A DNA stretch of 64,000 bases from a bacterium (GCA_040755755.1 JBFLZW010000012.1:24015-88014), one strand, 5' to 3'. Shown: positions 26,751 through 39,144, counted from the stretch's first letter. Numbers and translations are program-made. Notes: generated by a model not told the origin, from the letters alone.

Positions 26751-29700
26751 TTGAGGACCTTTAGAAGCTTTACTGAAAGAAAATCTGAACGGGTTGAATT
26801 TGACTATTTGAAAATCGGCATTGCCTCACCGGATAAAATCAGGTCATGGTCTCATGGTGAGGTCAAGAAGCCGGAGACGATTAATTATCGGACCTTCAAA
26901 CCCGAAAAAGATGGTTTATTCTGCGCCAAGATCTTTGGGCCAACCAAAGATTGGGAGTGTAATTGCGGTAAATATAAACGCATGAAGCACCGGGGGGTGG
27001 TGTGCGATAAATGCGGCGTTGAAGTAATTCAATCCAAGGTGCGACGGGAGCGCCTGGGCCATATAGAGCTTGCCTGTCCGGTATCCCATGTCTGGTTTTT
27101 CAAGGGATTGCCGAGCCGGATCGGTCATCTTCTCGATATGACCCTGCGCGAATTGGAAAAAATACTCTATTTTGAAGCCTATGTAGTCATTGATCCGGGT
27201 GATACGCCGCTGCAAATGCATGAATTGTTGACCGAAGAAAAATACCGTCGGTGTGTTGAGGAATTCGGGGACAGGTTTAATGCCGGTATGGGAGCAGAGG
27301 CCATTAAGGAGCTGCTTAAACGGCTCGATCTTGAAAAGCTTGCCGGGGACCTTCGAGAAGAAATGAAAGCCACCAGCTCAGCCCAGCAGCAGAAGAAGGT
27401 GGCCAAACGGCTCAGAGTTATCGAGGCATTCCTGCATTCTGGAAATAAGCCGGAGTGGATGATCCTGGACGTTATTCCGGTCATTCCTCCGGAGCTTCGC
27501 CCACTGGTGCCTTTGGATGGCGGGCGGTTTGCGACCTCCGACCTGAATGATCTGTACCGCCGGGTGATTAACCGGAATAACCGCCTCAAGCGCTTACAGG
27601 AGCTTCGGGCTCCGGAAGTCATTATCAGGAATGAAAAAAGAATGCTTCAGGAATCGGTGGACGCGCTGTTTGACAATGGACGCAGAGGCCGGGTGCTCAG
27701 GGGACCGAACAATCGCCCCCTGAAATCCTTGAGTGACATGTTGAAAGGCAAGCAGGGGCGGTTCCGCCAGAACCTTCTCGGCAAACGGGTCGATTATTCG
27801 GGCCGTTCAGTTATCGTGGTTGATCCGCAGCTGAAGCTTCATCAGTGCGGATTACCCAAGAAAATGGCTCTTGAGCTGTTCAAGCCGTTCATTTATCACC
27901 GGCTGGAAGAAAAAGGCTATGTAACCACTATCAAGAGTGCCAAGAAGATGGTGGAAAAGGAAAAGGATGAAATCTGGGAAATTCTGGAAGAGGTGGTCTC
28001 GGAGCATCCCGTTCTGTTAAACCGGGCACCGACACTTCACCGATTGGGAATCCAGGCGTTCGAGCCGCTGCTGGTTGAGGGGAAGGCAATCCGGATTCAC
28101 CCGCTGGTTTGTGCAGCCTTCAATGCTGATTTTGATGGAGACCAGATGGCTGTACACATTCCCCTGTCGGTGGAAGCCCAGACCGAAGCCCGGATATTAA
28201 TGATGTCAAGCAATAATATCCTCTCACCGGCCAATGGTGAACCTCTCACGGTCCCTACCCAGGATATTGTCTTGGGTTGTTATTATCTTACCAAGGAGGG
28301 AAGAAGACAGCGGGAGGAAAAGCGGATATTTTCCAATAGTAATGAAGCCATCATGGCTTATGAATGTGGTCAGGTCGATTTACAGGAAAAGATAAAGCTG
28401 CGATTGAATAAAAAAATTATCGAGACGACCGTGGGAAGAGTAATATTCAATGAGATACTTCCCTCCAATATTCCTTATACGAATAAGGTTCTGAGCAAGA
28501 AGGAATTGACAAAACTCATCGGCATCTGCGTACGGCAGTGCGAGCATGATGAAGTCCTTCGCCTGCTGGATGATCTGAAAGAGCTTGGCTTTCGGTATGC
28601 AACCAAAGCCGGCATATCGATCTCGATTGATGATATGAAAATTCCGTCGCGGAAAGATGAGCTGATCCGGAAAGCTGAAAAAGAAGTTATTGAAGTTGAG
28701 CAGCAATACCTTGATGGAATTATCACCGATGGTGAGCGGTACAATAAAGTGGTCGATATCTGGTCCAGGGTCACCGAGCAGGTTTCCGATGAGATGTTCA
28801 TGGAGCTCGAAGCCGAGCATGCCCTGGAACAGGCAGGAAAATCGGCAGGCAATGAATTCAATCCTATCTACATGATGGCTGATTCAGGGGCCAGAGGAAG
28901 CAAGCAGCAGATCCGGCAGCTGGCCGGAATGCGAGGACTGATGGCCAAGCCATCGGGAGAGATTATCGAAACTCCGATTACGGCCAATTTCCGTGAGGGA
29001 TTGACTGTTTTACAATACTTTATCTCTACTCATGGTGCCCGGAAAGGGTTAGCTGATACAGCCCTGAAAACCGCCGATTCGGGTTATCTCACCAGACGGT
29101 TGGTCGATGTTGCCCAGGATGTCATTATTACTGAAGAGGATTGCCGGACCATTGACGGTATCATGGTTACGCCGATCGTTGAAGGTGGAGAGCTTATTGC
29201 TTCGATCAGAGACCGTATCCTTGGCAGGGTAGCACTGGAGGAGATCAGAGATCCAATTACCAACGAGTTACTGGTTGATGCCAATGTGGAGATTACCGAG
29301 GAAATTGCGGCTGAAATTGAAAATTCCGGCATTAAGAAGGTTAAGATTCGATCGGTGTTGACGTGCGAGGCCAAACGCGGAGTGTGTGCCAAGTGCTATG
29401 GCCGTAATCTGTCTACCGGACAATTGGTTGAACTGGGAGAGGCAGTTGGAGTCATAGCCGCTCAATCCATCGGTGAACCCGGAACGCAGCTCACCATGAG
29501 AACCTTCCATATCGGTGGTACGGCCAGCAGGATTGTCGAGCAAACAACCCTGAAAGCCAAAAATGCAGGTACTATTCAGTTTCACAATATCAATACGGTC
29601 CGGAATAAAGAGGGCTTTCTGGTGGTCATGAACCGCAACGGCAGTATCGGCATTCAGGATGAATCGGGAAGGGAGCGGGAACGGTATCCGGTCGTGTATG

Positions 29701-30860
29701 GAGCCACCCTGAAAATTGTCGAAGGCCAGAAGGTTGAAAGTGATCAGAGCCTGGTCGAATGGGATCCGTATACCATCCCCATCCTGACTGAAGTGGAAGG
29801 AAGGCTTCAATATCGAGATGTGGTTGAGGGAATTACCATGAGTGAGGAGGTCGATGAGGTAACGGGTCTTTCTCAAAAGGTCATTATCGAGCATCAGGAT
29901 GAAAAGCGCCAGCCCCGTGTCCATATTAAGGATGAGGCTTCCAATAAAGTATTGGCCACCTATCTTTTGCCTGCTCAGGCCCACCTGATGGCTGTTGATT
30001 CGGCTAAGGTTTTCCCGGGCGATTTGATTGCCAAGATTCCCCGCGAAACCACCAAAACCAAGGACATCACCGGAGGCTTACCCAGGGTGGCTGAGCTGTT
30101 TGAAGCTCGAAAACCGAAAGAGCATGCCACGATTGCTGAAATTGATGGAGAAGTTCGCCTTGGTGGTGTAGTCAAGGGGATGCGCAAAGTATATGTGAAG
30201 AACGATATGGGGGTTGAAGAGGAATATCTGATTCCCCGCGGAAAGCATATCAATGTGCATGATGGTGACAGGGTCAAGGCCGGGGAGCCGCTCATGGATG
30301 GATCGCCCAATCCGCATGATATTCTGCGGGTTTTGGGAGACAAAGAGCTGCAAAAATACCTCGTCAATGAGGTGCAGGAAGTTTATCGGCTTCAGGGTGT
30401 CAATATCAATGACAAGCATATCGAGGTCATTGTCCGGCAGATGCTTCGATGGGTCAAGATAGAAGATGTCGGGGACACGGACTTCATTATCGGAGAGCAG
30501 GTTGACCGTTTCCGTTTTCTTGAGGAAAATGAGCGGGTCAAGGCTAAAGGCCTGCGGCCCAGTACCGGCAAACCGTTGCTGCTTGGCATCACCAAGGCTT
30601 CCCTGAGTACGGAAAGCTTTATTTCGGCCGCTTCGTTCCAGGAGATGACCAGAGTACTTACTGAAGCCAGTGTTTGTGGCAAAGTTGATGAGCTCCGAGG
30701 GCTCAAAGAGAATGTTATTGTCGGGCGATTAATCCCGGCTGGTACCGGTTTACGGAGTTACCGGCAAATTAATGTTATTCCTGAAAAGCAGGTTCCGGAG
30801 AAAGGGAGCGTGATCGAGGAGCTGGAGCTCGAGGAGAAAAAGGTATTGACAACTGGTTAA
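26751..30860 (+). CDS. rpoC: RNA polymerase beta' subunit
   Basis: Catalytic subunit, 1369 aa. The N-terminal zinc finger has CNCGKY and CDKCG; the catalytic Mg2+ loop [12 protein letters not shown] is intact; the second zinc site spans [16 protein letters not shown]; the trigger-loop region has the [11 protein letters not shown] motif. Start TTG 26751 is supported by AAAGGAGGGG six bases upstream. A promoter for the next operon overlaps its last codons. Confidence 0.98.
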   Translation: MRTFRSFTERKSERVEFDYLKIGIASPDKIRSWSHGEVKKPETINYRTFKPEKDGLFCAKIFGPTKDWECNCGKYKRMKHRGVVCDKCGVEVIQSKVRRERLGHIELACPVSHVWFFKGLPSRIGHLLDMTLRELEKILYFEAYVVIDPGDTPLQMHELLTEEKYRRCVEEFGDRFNAGMGAEAIKELLKRLDLEKLAGDLREEMKATSSAQQQKKVAKRLRVIEAFLHSGNKPEWMILDVIPVIPPELRPLVPLDGGRFATSDLNDLYRRVINRNNRLKRLQELRAPEVIIRNEKRMLQESVDALFDNGRRGRVLRGPNNRPLKSLSDMLKGKQGRFRQNLLGKRVDYSGRSVIVVDPQLKLHQCGLPKKMALELFKPFIYHRLEEKGYVTTIKSAKKMVEKEKDEIWEILEEVVSEHPVLLNRAPTLHRLGIQAFEPLLVEGKAIRIHPLVCAAFNADFDGDQMAVHIPLSVEAQTEARILMMSSNNILSPANGEPLTVPTQDIVLGCYYLTKEGRRQREEKRIFSNSNEAIMAYECGQVDLQEKIKLRLNKKIIETTVGRVIFNEILPSNIPYTNKVLSKKELTKLIGICVRQCEHDEVLRLLDDLKELGFRYATKAGISISIDDMKIPSRKDELIRKAEKEVIEVEQQYLDGIITDGERYNKVVDIWSRVTEQVSDEMFMELEAEHALEQAGKSAGNEFNPIYMMADSGARGSKQQIRQLAGMRGLMAKPSGEIIETPITANFREGLTVLQYFISTHGARKGLADTALKTADSGYLTRRLVDVAQDVIITEEDCRTIDGIMVTPIVEGGELIASIRDRILGRVALEEIRDPITNELLVDANVEITEEIAAEIENSGIKKVKIRSVLTCEAKRGVCAKCYGRNLSTGQLVELGEAVGVIAAQSIGEPGTQLTMRTFHIGGTASRIVEQTTLKAKNAGTIQFHNINTVRNKEGFLVVMNRNGSIGIQDESGRERERYPVVYGATLKIVEGQKVESDQSLVEWDPYTIPILTEVEGRLQYRDVVEGITMSEEVDEVTGLSQKVIIEHQDEKRQPRVHIKDEASNKVLATYLLPAQAHLMAVDSAKVFPGDLIAKIPRETTKTKDITGGLPRVAELFEARKPKEHATIAEIDGEVRLGGVVKGMRKVYVKNDMGVEEEYLIPRGKHINVHDGDRVKAGEPLMDGSPNPHDILRVLGDKELQKYLVNEVQEVYRLQGVNINDKHIEVIVRQMLRWVKIEDVGDTDFIIGEQVDRFRFLEENERVKAKGLRPSTGKPLLLGITKASLSTESFISAASFQEMTRVLTEASVCGKVDELRGLKENVIVGRLIPAGTGLRSYRQINVIPEKQVPEKGSVIEELELEEKKVLTTG

Positions 30861-30874
30861 CAGTATAGTATATT
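30846..30874 (+). promoter_or_regulatory. sigma70-type promoter of the rpsL (str) operon
   Basis: TTGACA (30846-30851), 17 bases, TATATT (30869-30874). The -35 box is within the final codons of rpoC. Gives a leader of about 40 bases before rpsL. Confidence 0.7.
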
Positions 30875-30919
30875 CGGAACTCTTTTGCATATAACTATGG
30901 TAAGAAAGGGAAAGGAAGA

Positions 30920-31291
30920 ATGCCAACTATTAATCAACTGGTGAGAAAGGGTCGAAAAAAGGTCTTCAAGAAGAAATCGGCTCCTGCATTGGATTCTTGT
31001 CCGCAAAAGCGCGGGGTTTGCTTAAGGGTGTATACGGTTACTCCGAAAAAGCCAAACTCGGCACTCCGGAAAGTGGCGAGGATCAGGTTAACCAGTGGAA
31101 AAGAAGTCACCGGCTACATACCCGGGGTGGGACATAATTTACAGGAACACTCGATTATTCTGCTTCGAGGAGGCAGAGTAAAGGATTTGCCTGGTGTTCG
31201 CTATCACATTGTCCGAGGAGCGCTGGATACGGTCGGGGTTCAGGACAGGAAAAAAAGCCGGTCACGATACGGGGCCAAGACACCGAAATAG
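30920..31291 (+). CDS. rpsL: 30S ribosomal protein S12
   Basis: S12 sits at the decoding centre. Family segments [31 protein letters not shown] and [12 protein letters not shown] are all there. The two lysines that mutate in streptomycin resistance (in KKPNS and RVKDLP) are wild type. 123 aa. GGAAAGGAAG precedes the ATG. Confidence 0.97.
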   Translation: MPTINQLVRKGRKKVFKKKSAPALDSCPQKRGVCLRVYTVTPKKPNSALRKVARIRLTSGKEVTGYIPGVGHNLQEHSIILLRGGRVKDLPGVRYHIVRGALDTVGVQDRKKSRSRYGAKTPK

Positions 31292-31305
31292 GGAGTTTGA
31301 TTTAT

Positions 31306-31776
31306 ATGCCGAGAAGAGGGATCGTATCCAAAAGAGAATCAATACCAGATATCAGGTATAATGAGGTCATAGTCACCAAGTTTATTAATACTCTGATGAA
31401 GCAGGGTAAAAAAAGCACTGCTGAGAGTATTTTCTATGGGGCGATGGATATTATTCAGCAAAAGACCGGCCAGGAGCCTTTGCAGACTTTCAAGCAGGCC
31501 CTGAGCAATGTCAAGCCAATTATCGAAGTAAAATCCAGGCGGGTCGGAGGATCAACGTATCAGGTGCCGGTGGAAATTCGGTCCGAGCGTCGGATCAGTC
31601 TGGCCATTCGCTGGATTGTGGACTTCGCCAAGAAGCGGAACGAAAAAAATATGCGGGAAGCTCTGGCAGGTGAATTATTGGATGCAGCCGGCGGCAAGGG
31701 CTCTTCGGTAAAGAAGCGGGAAGATACGCATAAGATGGCTGAAGCTAATAAGGCTTTCGCGCATTACAAATGGTAG
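31306..31776 (+). CDS. rpsG: 30S ribosomal protein S7
   Basis: S7 nucleates assembly of the 30S head. ATG 31306 gives the normal [11 protein letters not shown] start with GGGAG upstream; the frame opens at 31297 too. Conserved [12 protein letters not shown] and the C-terminal [21 protein letters not shown] (in parts) are present. 156 aa. Its stop is followed at once by the fusA start region. Confidence 0.97.
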   Translation: MPRRGIVSKRESIPDIRYNEVIVTKFINTLMKQGKKSTAESIFYGAMDIIQQKTGQEPLQTFKQALSNVKPIIEVKSRRVGGSTYQVPVEIRSERRISLAIRWIVDFAKKRNEKNMREALAGELLDAAGGKGSSVKKREDTHKMAEANKAFAHYKW

Positions 31777-31785
31777 GTGTGGAGA

Positions 31786-33867
31786 GTGTCTAAAAAGTTT
31801 CCTCTCTCCAAAATACGGAATATCGGAATTATGGCTCACATTGATGCCGGAAAGACAACGACCACTGAACGGATCCTCTATTATACGGGAATTACCTATA
31901 AGATGGGCGATGTGGATGAAGGCTCTACAGAAATGGACTGGATGGAACAGGAAAGGGAGAGGGGAATAACCATTACATCTGCGGCCACTACCTGCTACTG
32001 GCGTGATCATCGGATAAACATTATTGATACGCCAGGTCATGTGGATTTTACTGCCGAAGTTGAACGTTCTCTGCGAGTATTGGATGGAGCGATTACCGTA
32101 GTTTGCGGAGTAAGCGGGGTTCAGCCTCAAACGGAAACTGTCTGGCATCAGGCCGAACGGTATCATGTACCCCGGATTGTGCTGGTTAATAAGATGGATA
32201 GAATCGGAGCGGATTTTTTTGCCAGCACAGAGTCAATCGAAAAAAAACTGCATACCAAAACTGCTCTCTTACAAATACCTCTCGGAAAAGAGAGTGATTT
32301 TCGGGGGGTAATAGATCTGATCACAATGCGAGCCATTATCTACGATACTGATGAGCTTGGCGCAACCTATCGAGATGATGTAATTCCTGATGAATTCATC
32401 AGCCTGGCCCAGGAATACCGGAGCAGGCTGCTTGAAGTGGTAGCTGAAGAAGACGAATACCTTACGGAAAAATATCTTGAATCAGGAGAATTAAGTGAAT
32501 CGGAGCTGCGGGGAGGAATTAGAAAGGGAACCTTAAGCCTGGCTTTTGTGCCGGTTTTGTGCGGTTCAGCTTTTAAAAATAAGGGAATTCAACCCTTGCT
32601 TGATGCTGTTGTCGATTATCTGCCAGCACCGACCGATGTTCCGGCAATAGAAGGAATTAATCGGAAAACAAATCAGAAAGAAAAACGAGAGGCTTCCGAG
32701 AAGGGACCTTTGGCAGCACTTGCCTTTAAAATCTGGAATGATCCCTTTGTCGGGCAACTGACTTTCTTTCGGATATATTCAGGAAGCCTGCACAGCGGGG
32801 CATATGTTTACAACGCCAGTAAGGATTACCGTGAACGGATCAGCCGGCTGCTGCATGTGCATGCTAATAAATGGGAGGATATTCCTCAAGTTTCTGCGGG
32901 AGATATTGCCGCTGCGGTAGGTTTCCGCAAGACAGGAACGGGAGATACCCTCTGTGATGAGCAAAAGCCCATTATTCTGGAAAGAATGGAATTTCCCGAT
33001 CCGGTCATCTATGTCGCCATCGAGCCGAAGACCAAAGCCGATCAGGAGAAACTGTCTTCGACGCTGTATAAGCTGGCGCAGGAGGATCCGACATTCAAAA
33101 TACATATTGACAATGACACCGGCCAGACAATCATTTCAGGGATGGGCGAGCTTCATCTTGAAATCATTACCGAACGAATGCTTCGGGAATTCAAGGTGCA
33201 GGCCAATATTGGTAAACCTCAGGTAGCTTACAAGGAAACGATACGGAAAAAGCATGAAGGCGAGGCAAAATTTATCCGGCAGACCGGAGGCCGTGGACAA
33301 TATGGGCATGTTAAATTGATGGTCGAGCCTCGTGAGCGCGGAAGCGGCTTCGAATTCGAGAATGCCCTGGCAGGTGGAATTATTCCCAAAGAGTTTATTC
33401 CGGCAATCAGGGAAGGGATAACCCAGGCAATGGAGACAGGGATTCTGGCTGGATATCCGATGCTGGATATTAAGGCAACCCTCATTGATGGATCTTTCCA
33501 TGAGGTTGATTCTTCGGACATCGCCTTCAAAATCGCGGGTCTCATGGCCTTTCAGGACGCTGTCAAGCAGGCAGAGGCAATATTGCTTGAGCCGGTTATG
33601 GAAGTTGAAATCGTCGTCCCAGATGAATTTATGGGAGAGGTAATTGGAGATGTCAATGCCCGCCGGGGCAGAATAGAAAATCTGAGCTCAAAGAGTGGTG
33701 TTCAGATAATTATGGCCAAGGTCCCTCTGGCTGAGATGTTTGGTTATTCAACCAGCCTCCGGTCAATGAGTCAGGGAAGAGGCACTTTTACCATGGAATT
33801 TCGGGAATACGATGAAGTCCCTAATACCATCTCTGAACAGTTACTGGCCAGGATCTATGGGCACTGA
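31786..33867 (+). CDS. fusA: elongation factor G
   Basis: GTPase that drives translocation. G1 is [12 protein letters not shown], switch I contains [14 protein letters not shown]3 is DTPGHVDF and G4 is NKMDR; domain IV and V motifs [10 protein letters not shown] and RRGRIENL are present. GTG 31786 is preferred (AGGTG six bases upstream) over GTG 31777. About 693 aa. Third gene of rpsL-rpsG-fusA-tuf. Confidence 0.97.
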   Translation: MSKKFPLSKIRNIGIMAHIDAGKTTTTERILYYTGITYKMGDVDEGSTEMDWMEQERERGITITSAATTCYWRDHRINIIDTPGHVDFTAEVERSLRVLDGAITVVCGVSGVQPQTETVWHQAERYHVPRIVLVNKMDRIGADFFASTESIEKKLHTKTALLQIPLGKESDFRGVIDLITMRAIIYDTDELGATYRDDVIPDEFISLAQEYRSRLLEVVAEEDEYLTEKYLESGELSESELRGGIRKGTLSLAFVPVLCGSAFKNKGIQPLLDAVVDYLPAPTDVPAIEGINRKTNQKEKREASEKGPLAALAFKIWNDPFVGQLTFFRIYSGSLHSGAYVYNASKDYRERISRLLHVHANKWEDIPQVSAGDIAAAVGFRKTGTGDTLCDEQKPIILERMEFPDPVIYVAIEPKTKADQEKLSSTLYKLAQEDPTFKIHIDNDTGQTIISGMGELHLEIITERMLREFKVQANIGKPQVAYKETIRKKHEGEAKFIRQTGGRGQYGHVKLMVEPRERGSGFEFENALAGGIIPKEFIPAIREGITQAMETGILAGYPMLDIKATLIDGSFHEVDSSDIAFKIAGLMAFQDAVKQAEAILLEPVMEVEIVVPDEFMGEVIGDVNARRGRIENLSSKSGVQIIMAKVPLAEMFGYSTSLRSMSQGRGTFTMEFREYDEVPNTISEQLLARIYGH

Positions 33868-33934
33868 TTTGCAGGGGCCATAGGTTGACTGATTGAGAGC
33901 TCCGTTGGTGACGTAAATTAAAAAGGAAAAATCG

Positions 33935-35148
33935 GGAGGAAATAAGGAATGGCAAAAGAGAAGTATGAAAGGACGAAGCCGCACGTAAATATAGGGACAA
34001 TCGGGCACGTAGATCATGGGAAGACCACCCTGACCTCTGCCATAACCAAGGTATTGGCCAATAAGGGTCTGGCAGAGTATCGGGCCTTTGATCAGATTGA
34101 CAATGCCCCCGAGGAAAGAGAGCGGGGGATCACCATTGCCACGGCCCATGTGGAGTATCAGACCGAGAGCCGCCACTATGCTCATGTTGACTGTCCCGGT
34201 CATGCAGACTATGTGAAGAACATGATCACTGGAGCAGCCCAGATGGATGGGGCCATTCTGGTGGTTTCAGCCGCGGACGGGCCCATGCCTCAGACCAGAG
34301 AGCATATTTTGCTGGCCAGACAGGTTGGTGTGCCCTATATCGTTGTTTTCCTCAACAAAGTGGACATGGTCGATGATGAAGAGCTGCTTGAGCTGGTAGA
34401 GCTTGAGGTCAGAGAGCTGCTGAGCCAGTATGAGTTTCCCGGAGACGAGATTCCGGTAGTCAGAGGCTCTGCTCTGAAGGCGGGAGAGTGTGGCTGCGGC
34501 AAAGATGGCTGCCCCAATTGCAAGGTGGTCTATGACCTGATGAAGGCAGTGGATGAGTATATCCCCCTTCCCAAGCGGGATATCGATAAACCCTTCCTGA
34601 TGCCGGTAGAGGATGTGTTCAGCATTTCGGGGCGTGGAACTGTGGCTACCGGCAGAGTAGAGCGGGGCGTTATCAGAGTGGGCGAGGAAGTGGAAATCGT
34701 CGGCATCAAGGAAACGCAAAAGACGGTGGCCACCGGGGTTGAGATGTTCAGAAAGCTGCTGGACGAGGGGCAGGCTGGAGACAACATCGGGGTTCTGCTG
34801 CGGGGCAAGAAGCGGGAAGAAATCGAGCGGGGAATGGTTTTGGCCAAACCGGGCAGCATCACTCCGCATACCAAATTCAAAGCCCAGGTGTACGTACTGT
34901 CCAAAGAAGAAGGCGGAAGGCATACCCCGTTTTTTAATGGTTATCGGCCTCAGTTTTTTGTGCGGACAACGGATGTGACCGGAACCGTTCAATTGCCGGA
35001 AGGTGTGGAAATGGTTATGCCGGGCGATAATGTTGTGATCGTCGGCGAGCTGATTACTCCGATCGCCCTGGAAAAAGAGATGCGCTTTGCCATCCGGGAA
35101 GGCGGCAGGACCGTGGGTGCCGGCGTTGTCAGTGAGATCATCGAATAA
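33935..35148 (+). repeat. tuf direct repeat, copy 2 (1214 bp)
   Basis: Partner of 18113-19326. The base before the tract (G33934) differs from copy 1 (T18112), and sequence after the stop differs at once. Confidence 0.9.
33949..35148 (+). CDS. tuf: elongation factor Tu, copy 2
   Basis: Same 399-aa protein as copy 1, including the Cys181/183/188/191 insert in the G domain. It occupies the tufA position at the end of the str operon, as copy 1 occupies the tufB position after tRNAs. Identity includes the ribosome site and ends at the stop codon, with unrelated sequence outside, which is the mark of ongoing gene conversion rather than a fresh tandem duplication. Unique flanks argue against an assembly error. 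Confidence 0.98.
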   Translation: MAKEKYERTKPHVNIGTIGHVDHGKTTLTSAITKVLANKGLAEYRAFDQIDNAPEERERGITIATAHVEYQTESRHYAHVDCPGHADYVKNMITGAAQMDGAILVVSAADGPMPQTREHILLARQVGVPYIVVFLNKVDMVDDEELLELVELEVRELLSQYEFPGDEIPVVRGSALKAGECGCGKDGCPNCKVVYDLMKAVDEYIPLPKRDIDKPFLMPVEDVFSISGRGTVATGRVERGVIRVGEEVEIVGIKETQKTVATGVEMFRKLLDEGQAGDNIGVLLRGKKREEIERGMVLAKPGSITPHTKFKAQVYVLSKEEGGRHTPFFNGYRPQFFVRTTDVTGTVQLPEGVEMVMPGDNVVIVGELITPIALEKEMRFAIREGGRTVGAGVVSEIIE

Positions 35149-35247
35149 CCAGCAATCTCAGAAAGCGGCTTTTATTCACAATCTCTGAAGCGGTAAAAGC
35201 TATGGAGAGGACAACCCCTATACGGTGGTTGAGCCAGCGAGGAAGTG

Positions 35248-35556
35248 ATGGAAGGTCAAAGGATAAGAATTAAATTATGTGCATATGATCATCAGATTTT
35301 AGACCAGTCAGCCGGTGAGATTGTCGAAACGGTGAAGCGGACGGGGGCAAAGGTATCAGGTCCGATACCTTTTCCAACCCGAAAAAACCGCTATACTGTG
35401 CTCAGATCCCCGCATATTGATAAAAAGTCCAGAGAGCAATTCGAGATCCGGACTCACAAACGGATTTTGGATATTCTGGAACCGACACCGCAGACCGTGG
35501 ACGCTTTAATGCGCTTGGATCTTCCCTCCGGCGTTGATGTAGAGATTAAGCTATAA
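35248..35556 (+). CDS. rpsJ: 30S ribosomal protein S10
   Basis: S10 is a 30S head protein and also NusE in antitermination. The motifs [36 protein letters not shown] and [12 protein letters not shown] are intact. 102 aa from ATG 35248 (GAGGAAG upstream; GTG 35245 also in frame). First gene of the S10 block. A small hairpin (35214-35233) lies in the leader. The next gene is rplD, not rplC. Confidence 0.97.
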   Translation: MEGQRIRIKLCAYDHQILDQSAGEIVETVKRTGAKVSGPIPFPTRKNRYTVLRSPHIDKKSREQFEIRTHKRILDILEPTPQTVDALMRLDLPSGVDVEIKL

Positions 35557-35596
35557 CCTTGGATGTAAGATACAAGAAAAAGTTGCGTGAAAAGAG

Positions 35597-36226
35597 ATGA
35601 TAAGCTTAGATATCTATAACACTAATAACGAGAAGATCGAACAGATGGAAGTACCGGAATCAGTATTTGATGTACCGGTCAAGGAGCATCTTTTGCATGA
35701 TGTTGTCTGTTATCAGCAGGCTAAGAGAAGGAAAGGGAATGCCAGTACCAAGACCCGCGCCGATGTGTCGGGAAGCGGGACAAAGCCCTGGAGGCAAAAG
35801 GGGACTGGGAGAGCCCGGGCAGGATGCAAAAGATCGCCCTTGTGGATAGGAGGAGGCGTTGTCTTCGGACCTCATCCGAGAAGCTACGAGTTCAAGGTAA
35901 ACAAAAAGGTTTTAAACTATGCTCTTCGGTCAGCATTATCAATGAAACGGAAAGAAGGAGATTTACTGGTCCTGAAGGAGTTTGATCTTGAGCAACCGAA
36001 GACACGACTGGTAAAGGATATTCTTGACCGCCTGGAGATTCGGGAAAAAGTTTTACTCGTAATTGATGGTGAGCAGCATGCAAATTTGAGATTAGCTGCC
36101 AGGAACCTTGCACAAGTAAAGGTCATTGACACCGATGGGTTAAATGTATATGATATCCTCCTATTCAAAAAACTGATCCTGTTACGGTCAGCAGCTCAAA
36201 AGATCGAGGAGAAATTAAGCATATGA
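35597..36226 (+). CDS. rplD: 50S ribosomal protein L4
   Basis: L4 lines the peptide exit tunnel. The loop region reads GSGTKPWRQKGTGRARAG and the family core FGPHPRSYEFKVNKK follows. 209 aa. Only 40 bases separate it from rpsJ, too few for rplC. It overlaps rplW by 4 bases (ATGA). Confidence 0.96.
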   Translation: MISLDIYNTNNEKIEQMEVPESVFDVPVKEHLLHDVVCYQQAKRRKGNASTKTRADVSGSGTKPWRQKGTGRARAGCKRSPLWIGGGVVFGPHPRSYEFKVNKKVLNYALRSALSMKRKEGDLLVLKEFDLEQPKTRLVKDILDRLEIREKVLLVIDGEQHANLRLAARNLAQVKVIDTDGLNVYDILLFKKLILLRSAAQKIEEKLSI

Positions 36227-36513
36227 AGTCTGCATATGAGATCATTAAAGGGCCCATGATTACGGAGAAGAGCACTGCTCAAAAGAAACTGTTCAATAAA
36301 GTCTCCTTTGAGGTCGACAAGCTGGCCAACAAGATTGAAATCAAGCAGGCTGTTCAGGATATTTTTAACGTTAAGGTAGATAAGATATCGGTCATTCATC
36401 TCATGGGCAAAAAAAGGCGGCTTGGTGTACATCAGGGTAAGAGAGCGGACCGGAAAAAGGCAATTGTAACTCTTGCCGAGGGAGAAACCATCGAGCTTCT
36501 GGAAGGGCCTTAA
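36223..36513 (+). CDS. rplW: 50S ribosomal protein L23
   Basis: L23 is at the tunnel exit and docks trigger factor and SRP. The start EIIKGPMITEKST and FEVDKLANKIEIKQAV are typical. 96 aa. Coupled to rplD by ATGA overlap. Confidence 0.96.
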   Translation: MKSAYEIIKGPMITEKSTAQKKLFNKVSFEVDKLANKIEIKQAVQDIFNVKVDKISVIHLMGKKRRLGVHQGKRADRKKAIVTLAEGETIELLEGP

Positions 36514-36550
36514 CGTCACGGGATAATCACGGCAAAGGTAAAGGATTATT

Positions 36551-37381
36551 ATGGGGATAAAGGATTATAAGCCAGTTACACCGAGTTTACGAACCCAGAC
36601 CGTCTCTACTTTTGAAGAGATTACCAAGGAGGAGCCTGAGAAATCGCTTCTGAGGAAGATGACTAAAACCGGCGGCCGGAATAATGTCGGTCGGCTGACT
36701 TCCCGGCATCGGGGTGGTGGTCACAAAAGACGGTACAGGATTATTGATTTCAAGAGGGATAAATTTTCGATTCCGGCCAAGGTTGTCAGCATCGAGTATG
36801 ATCCCAATAGAAGTGCCCGCATTGCGCTTTTACATTATGCAGATGGTGAAAAGCGTTATATTCTGGCTCCGAACTCACTGGAAGTGGGAGCAAAAGTAAT
36901 GTCAGGGCCTGAGGCTGAGATTCAGGCAGGAAATGCTCTTCCCTTGAAAAATATTCCGGTTGGAAGTGTTATTCATAATATCGAGTTAAAAAAAGGCAAG
37001 GGAGGACAACTGGTTCGCAGCGCGGGCACCAGTGCACAACTGTTGGCCAAAGAGGGCAGCTATGGACACGTACGGTTAACCTCCGGTGAAGTCCGGCTCG
37101 TTCATCTGGATTGCCTGGCAACTATCGGCCAGATAGGGAACATGGATCATGAAAATATCTCTCTCGGCAAGGCAGGTCGAACAACCTGGCTTGGCAGGAG
37201 AAGCAAGGTCCGGGGAGTGGCCATGAATCCTATTGATCATCCTATGGGTGGTGGCGAAGGTAAATCTTCCGGCGGGAGACACCCCTGTACTCCGTGGGGA
37301 AAGCCGACCAAGGGATATAAAACCAGAAGTAATAAACAAACCACCAAGTATATTATCAAAGGCAGAAAGAAGGGGAAATAG
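36551..37381 (+). CDS. rplB: 50S ribosomal protein L2
   Basis: L2 is needed for subunit joining and peptidyl-transferase activity. [18 protein letters not shown] motif appears as [17 protein letters not shown], and the conserved His region [18 protein letters not shown] is present. 276 aa, standard. Confidence 0.97.
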   Translation: MGIKDYKPVTPSLRTQTVSTFEEITKEEPEKSLLRKMTKTGGRNNVGRLTSRHRGGGHKRRYRIIDFKRDKFSIPAKVVSIEYDPNRSARIALLHYADGEKRYILAPNSLEVGAKVMSGPEAEIQAGNALPLKNIPVGSVIHNIELKKGKGGQLVRSAGTSAQLLAKEGSYGHVRLTSGEVRLVHLDCLATIGQIGNMDHENISLGKAGRTTWLGRRSKVRGVAMNPIDHPMGGGEGKSSGGRHPCTPWGKPTKGYKTRSNKQTTKYIIKGRKKGK

Positions 37382-37390
37382 GAGGAAATC

Positions 37391-37675
37391 GTGGCACGGT
37401 CAATAAAAAAAGGGCCATATATTGATCATAATCTTTGGGAAAAGGTTGATAAGATGAATAAGGCCTTGGAAAAAAAAGTAATTAAAACCTGGGCACGGAA
37501 CTCAACTATTTTCCCTGAGATGGTAGGGCACACTATCGTGGTGCATAATGGACGAAAATTTATCCCGGTATACATTACGGAAAATATGGTTGGACATAAG
37601 TTAGGCGAATTCGCACCTACTCGGACATTTCGTGGACATGGGTCCAAGAGCGAAAAATCAACTAGGGTAAAGTAG
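37391..37675 (+). CDS. rpsS: 30S ribosomal protein S19
   Basis: Head protein near the A site. [30 protein letters not shown] and [13 protein letters not shown] are family motifs. Start GTG 37391 with AGGAGG upstream. 94 aa. Confidence 0.97.
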   Translation: MARSIKKGPYIDHNLWEKVDKMNKALEKKVIKTWARNSTIFPEMVGHTIVVHNGRKFIPVYITENMVGHKLGEFAPTRTFRGHGSKSEKSTRVK

Positions 37676-37678
37676 ACA

Positions 37679-38017
37679 ATGAAAGTAAAAGCTGTTACCA
37701 AACATTTACCGACAACTGCGCGCAAGGCCAAGCTTGTAGTTGACCTTATCCGGGGAAAGGGTCTTGAGGAGGCGATTAACATTCTAAAGTTTACTCCGAG
37801 GGCCGCATCTCCCATGATCGAGAAGGTTCTGCGGTCGGCCATGGCTAATGCCAAACAGAACAATGAGATTAAAGACGTCGATAAGCTTTATGTGTCTGAA
37901 ATCAGCGCTCAACAGGGGCCGACTCTGAAACGATTCCAGCCAAGGGCCCGTGGACGGGCATTTCGGATTAAAAAAAGGACCAGTCATATCTCAATAGTAC
38001 TGGATGAGAGATTGTAG
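37679..38017 (+). CDS. rplV: 50S ribosomal protein L22
   Basis: Tunnel protein whose hairpin faces macrolide sites. PTTARKAKLVVDLIRGK at the start and the beta-hairpin GPTLKRFQPRARGRAFRIKK are intact. 112 aa. Three bases after rpsS. Confidence 0.97.
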   Translation: MKVKAVTKHLPTTARKAKLVVDLIRGKGLEEAINILKFTPRAASPMIEKVLRSAMANAKQNNEIKDVDKLYVSEISAQQGPTLKRFQPRARGRAFRIKKRTSHISIVLDERL

Positions 38018-38029
38018 GAGGAATAGGTA

Positions 38030-38704
38030 TTGGGACAAAAAGTACACCCTCTTGGATTCAGATTAGGATATACCAAAACCTGGGAATCAAAATGGTATTC
38101 AAAGAAGGAATACCGGAAAAACCTGCTTGAAGATTTGCATATTCGGGCATTTGTCAGAGAAAAACTCAAAAACGCCGGGGTTTCCCGCGTTGAAATCGAA
38201 AGAGCCTCTGACAGGGTAAAAATTAATATCCATACCGCACGACCCGGTATCATCATCGGGAAAAAGGGAACGGAAGTTGACAAATTAAAAGATGAAATTC
38301 AGGCCCTTACCCATAAGCAAATCTACATTAATATTCACGAGATACGGAAAGCGGAGATTGATGCCCAGTTAATAGCTGAAAATGTAGCTATGCAATTGGA
38401 ACGAAGAGTCGCTTTCCGAAGAGCGATGAAAAAGAGGGTTACTGCTGCCCTGCGCTTCGGGGCTGAAGGAATTCGAATCTCCTGTTCAGGAAGATTGGGA
38501 GGCGCTGAAATGGCGCGTCGTGAATGGTATCGGGAAGGCAGGGTTCCGCTTCATACCTTACGTGCTGATATCGATTATGGAACGACGATTGCACGAACTA
38601 CCTATGGGGTAATAGGAGTGAAGGTATGGGTTTTTAAAGGTGAGGTCCTGTCAAAAGAGAAACCAGAGGGAGAGCAGTTAGACAGCGTCACCTATAACGT
38701 TTGA
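38030..38704 (+). CDS. rpsC: 30S ribosomal protein S3
   Basis: mRNA-entry-channel protein with a KH domain ([18 protein letters not shown]). Starts [17 protein letters not shown] from TTG 38030, supported by AGGAGGAAT upstream. C-terminal domain [20 protein letters not shown]. 224 aa. Confidence 0.97.
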   Translation: MGQKVHPLGFRLGYTKTWESKWYSKKEYRKNLLEDLHIRAFVREKLKNAGVSRVEIERASDRVKINIHTARPGIIIGKKGTEVDKLKDEIQALTHKQIYINIHEIRKAEIDAQLIAENVAMQLERRVAFRRAMKKRVTAALRFGAEGIRISCSGRLGGAEMARREWYREGRVPLHTLRADIDYGTTIARTTYGVIGVKVWVFKGEVLSKEKPEGEQLDSVTYNV

Positions 38705-38728
38705 GAAAACAAGCTGGAGTAATAAGTC

Positions 38729-39133
38729 ATGTTAATGCCGAATAAAGTAAGGTACCGGAAAGTCCAAAGGGGCAGAATGACCGGGAAAGCCTATCGTGGT
38801 TCAAGACTGGTTTTTGGTGATTATGGTTTAAAGGCCCTGGAGCCGGGGTGGATCACCAATCGGCAGATAGAGGCGGCTCGAATCGCGATCACCCGCTATG
38901 TGAAGAGAGGTGGAAAAGTCTGGATCAATGTTTTTCCCAGCAAACCGGTCAGCAAGAAACCTGCCGAAACAAGGATGGGAAAAGGAAAGGGTGCTCCGGA
39001 ATTTTGGGTCGCGGTCATAAAGCCTGGTAAAATTCTCTACGAAATGGAAGGGGTGGCACCTGAAGTAGCCCGTGAAGCTATGAGATTAGCTGCCCATAAG
39101 CTGCCAATTAGAACACGGTTTGTAGCCAGATAG
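38729..39133 (+). CDS. rplP: 50S ribosomal protein L16
   Basis: Contacts A-site tRNA on the 50[18 protein letters not shown] is the classic start, supporting ATG 38729 (GGAG 10 bases upstream) over ATG 38735. [19 protein letters not shown] is present. 134 aa. Confidence 0.97.
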   Translation: MLMPNKVRYRKVQRGRMTGKAYRGSRLVFGDYGLKALEPGWITNRQIEAARIAITRYVKRGGKVWINVFPSKPVSKKPAETRMGKGKGAPEFWVAVIKPGKILYEMEGVAPEVAREAMRLAAHKLPIRTRFVAR

Positions 39134-39144
39134 GTTTTAGGACT

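Noticed and set aside
33885..33890. TTGACT before tuf copy 2 as a promoter
   Set aside because: No acceptable -10 box at 16-18 bases.
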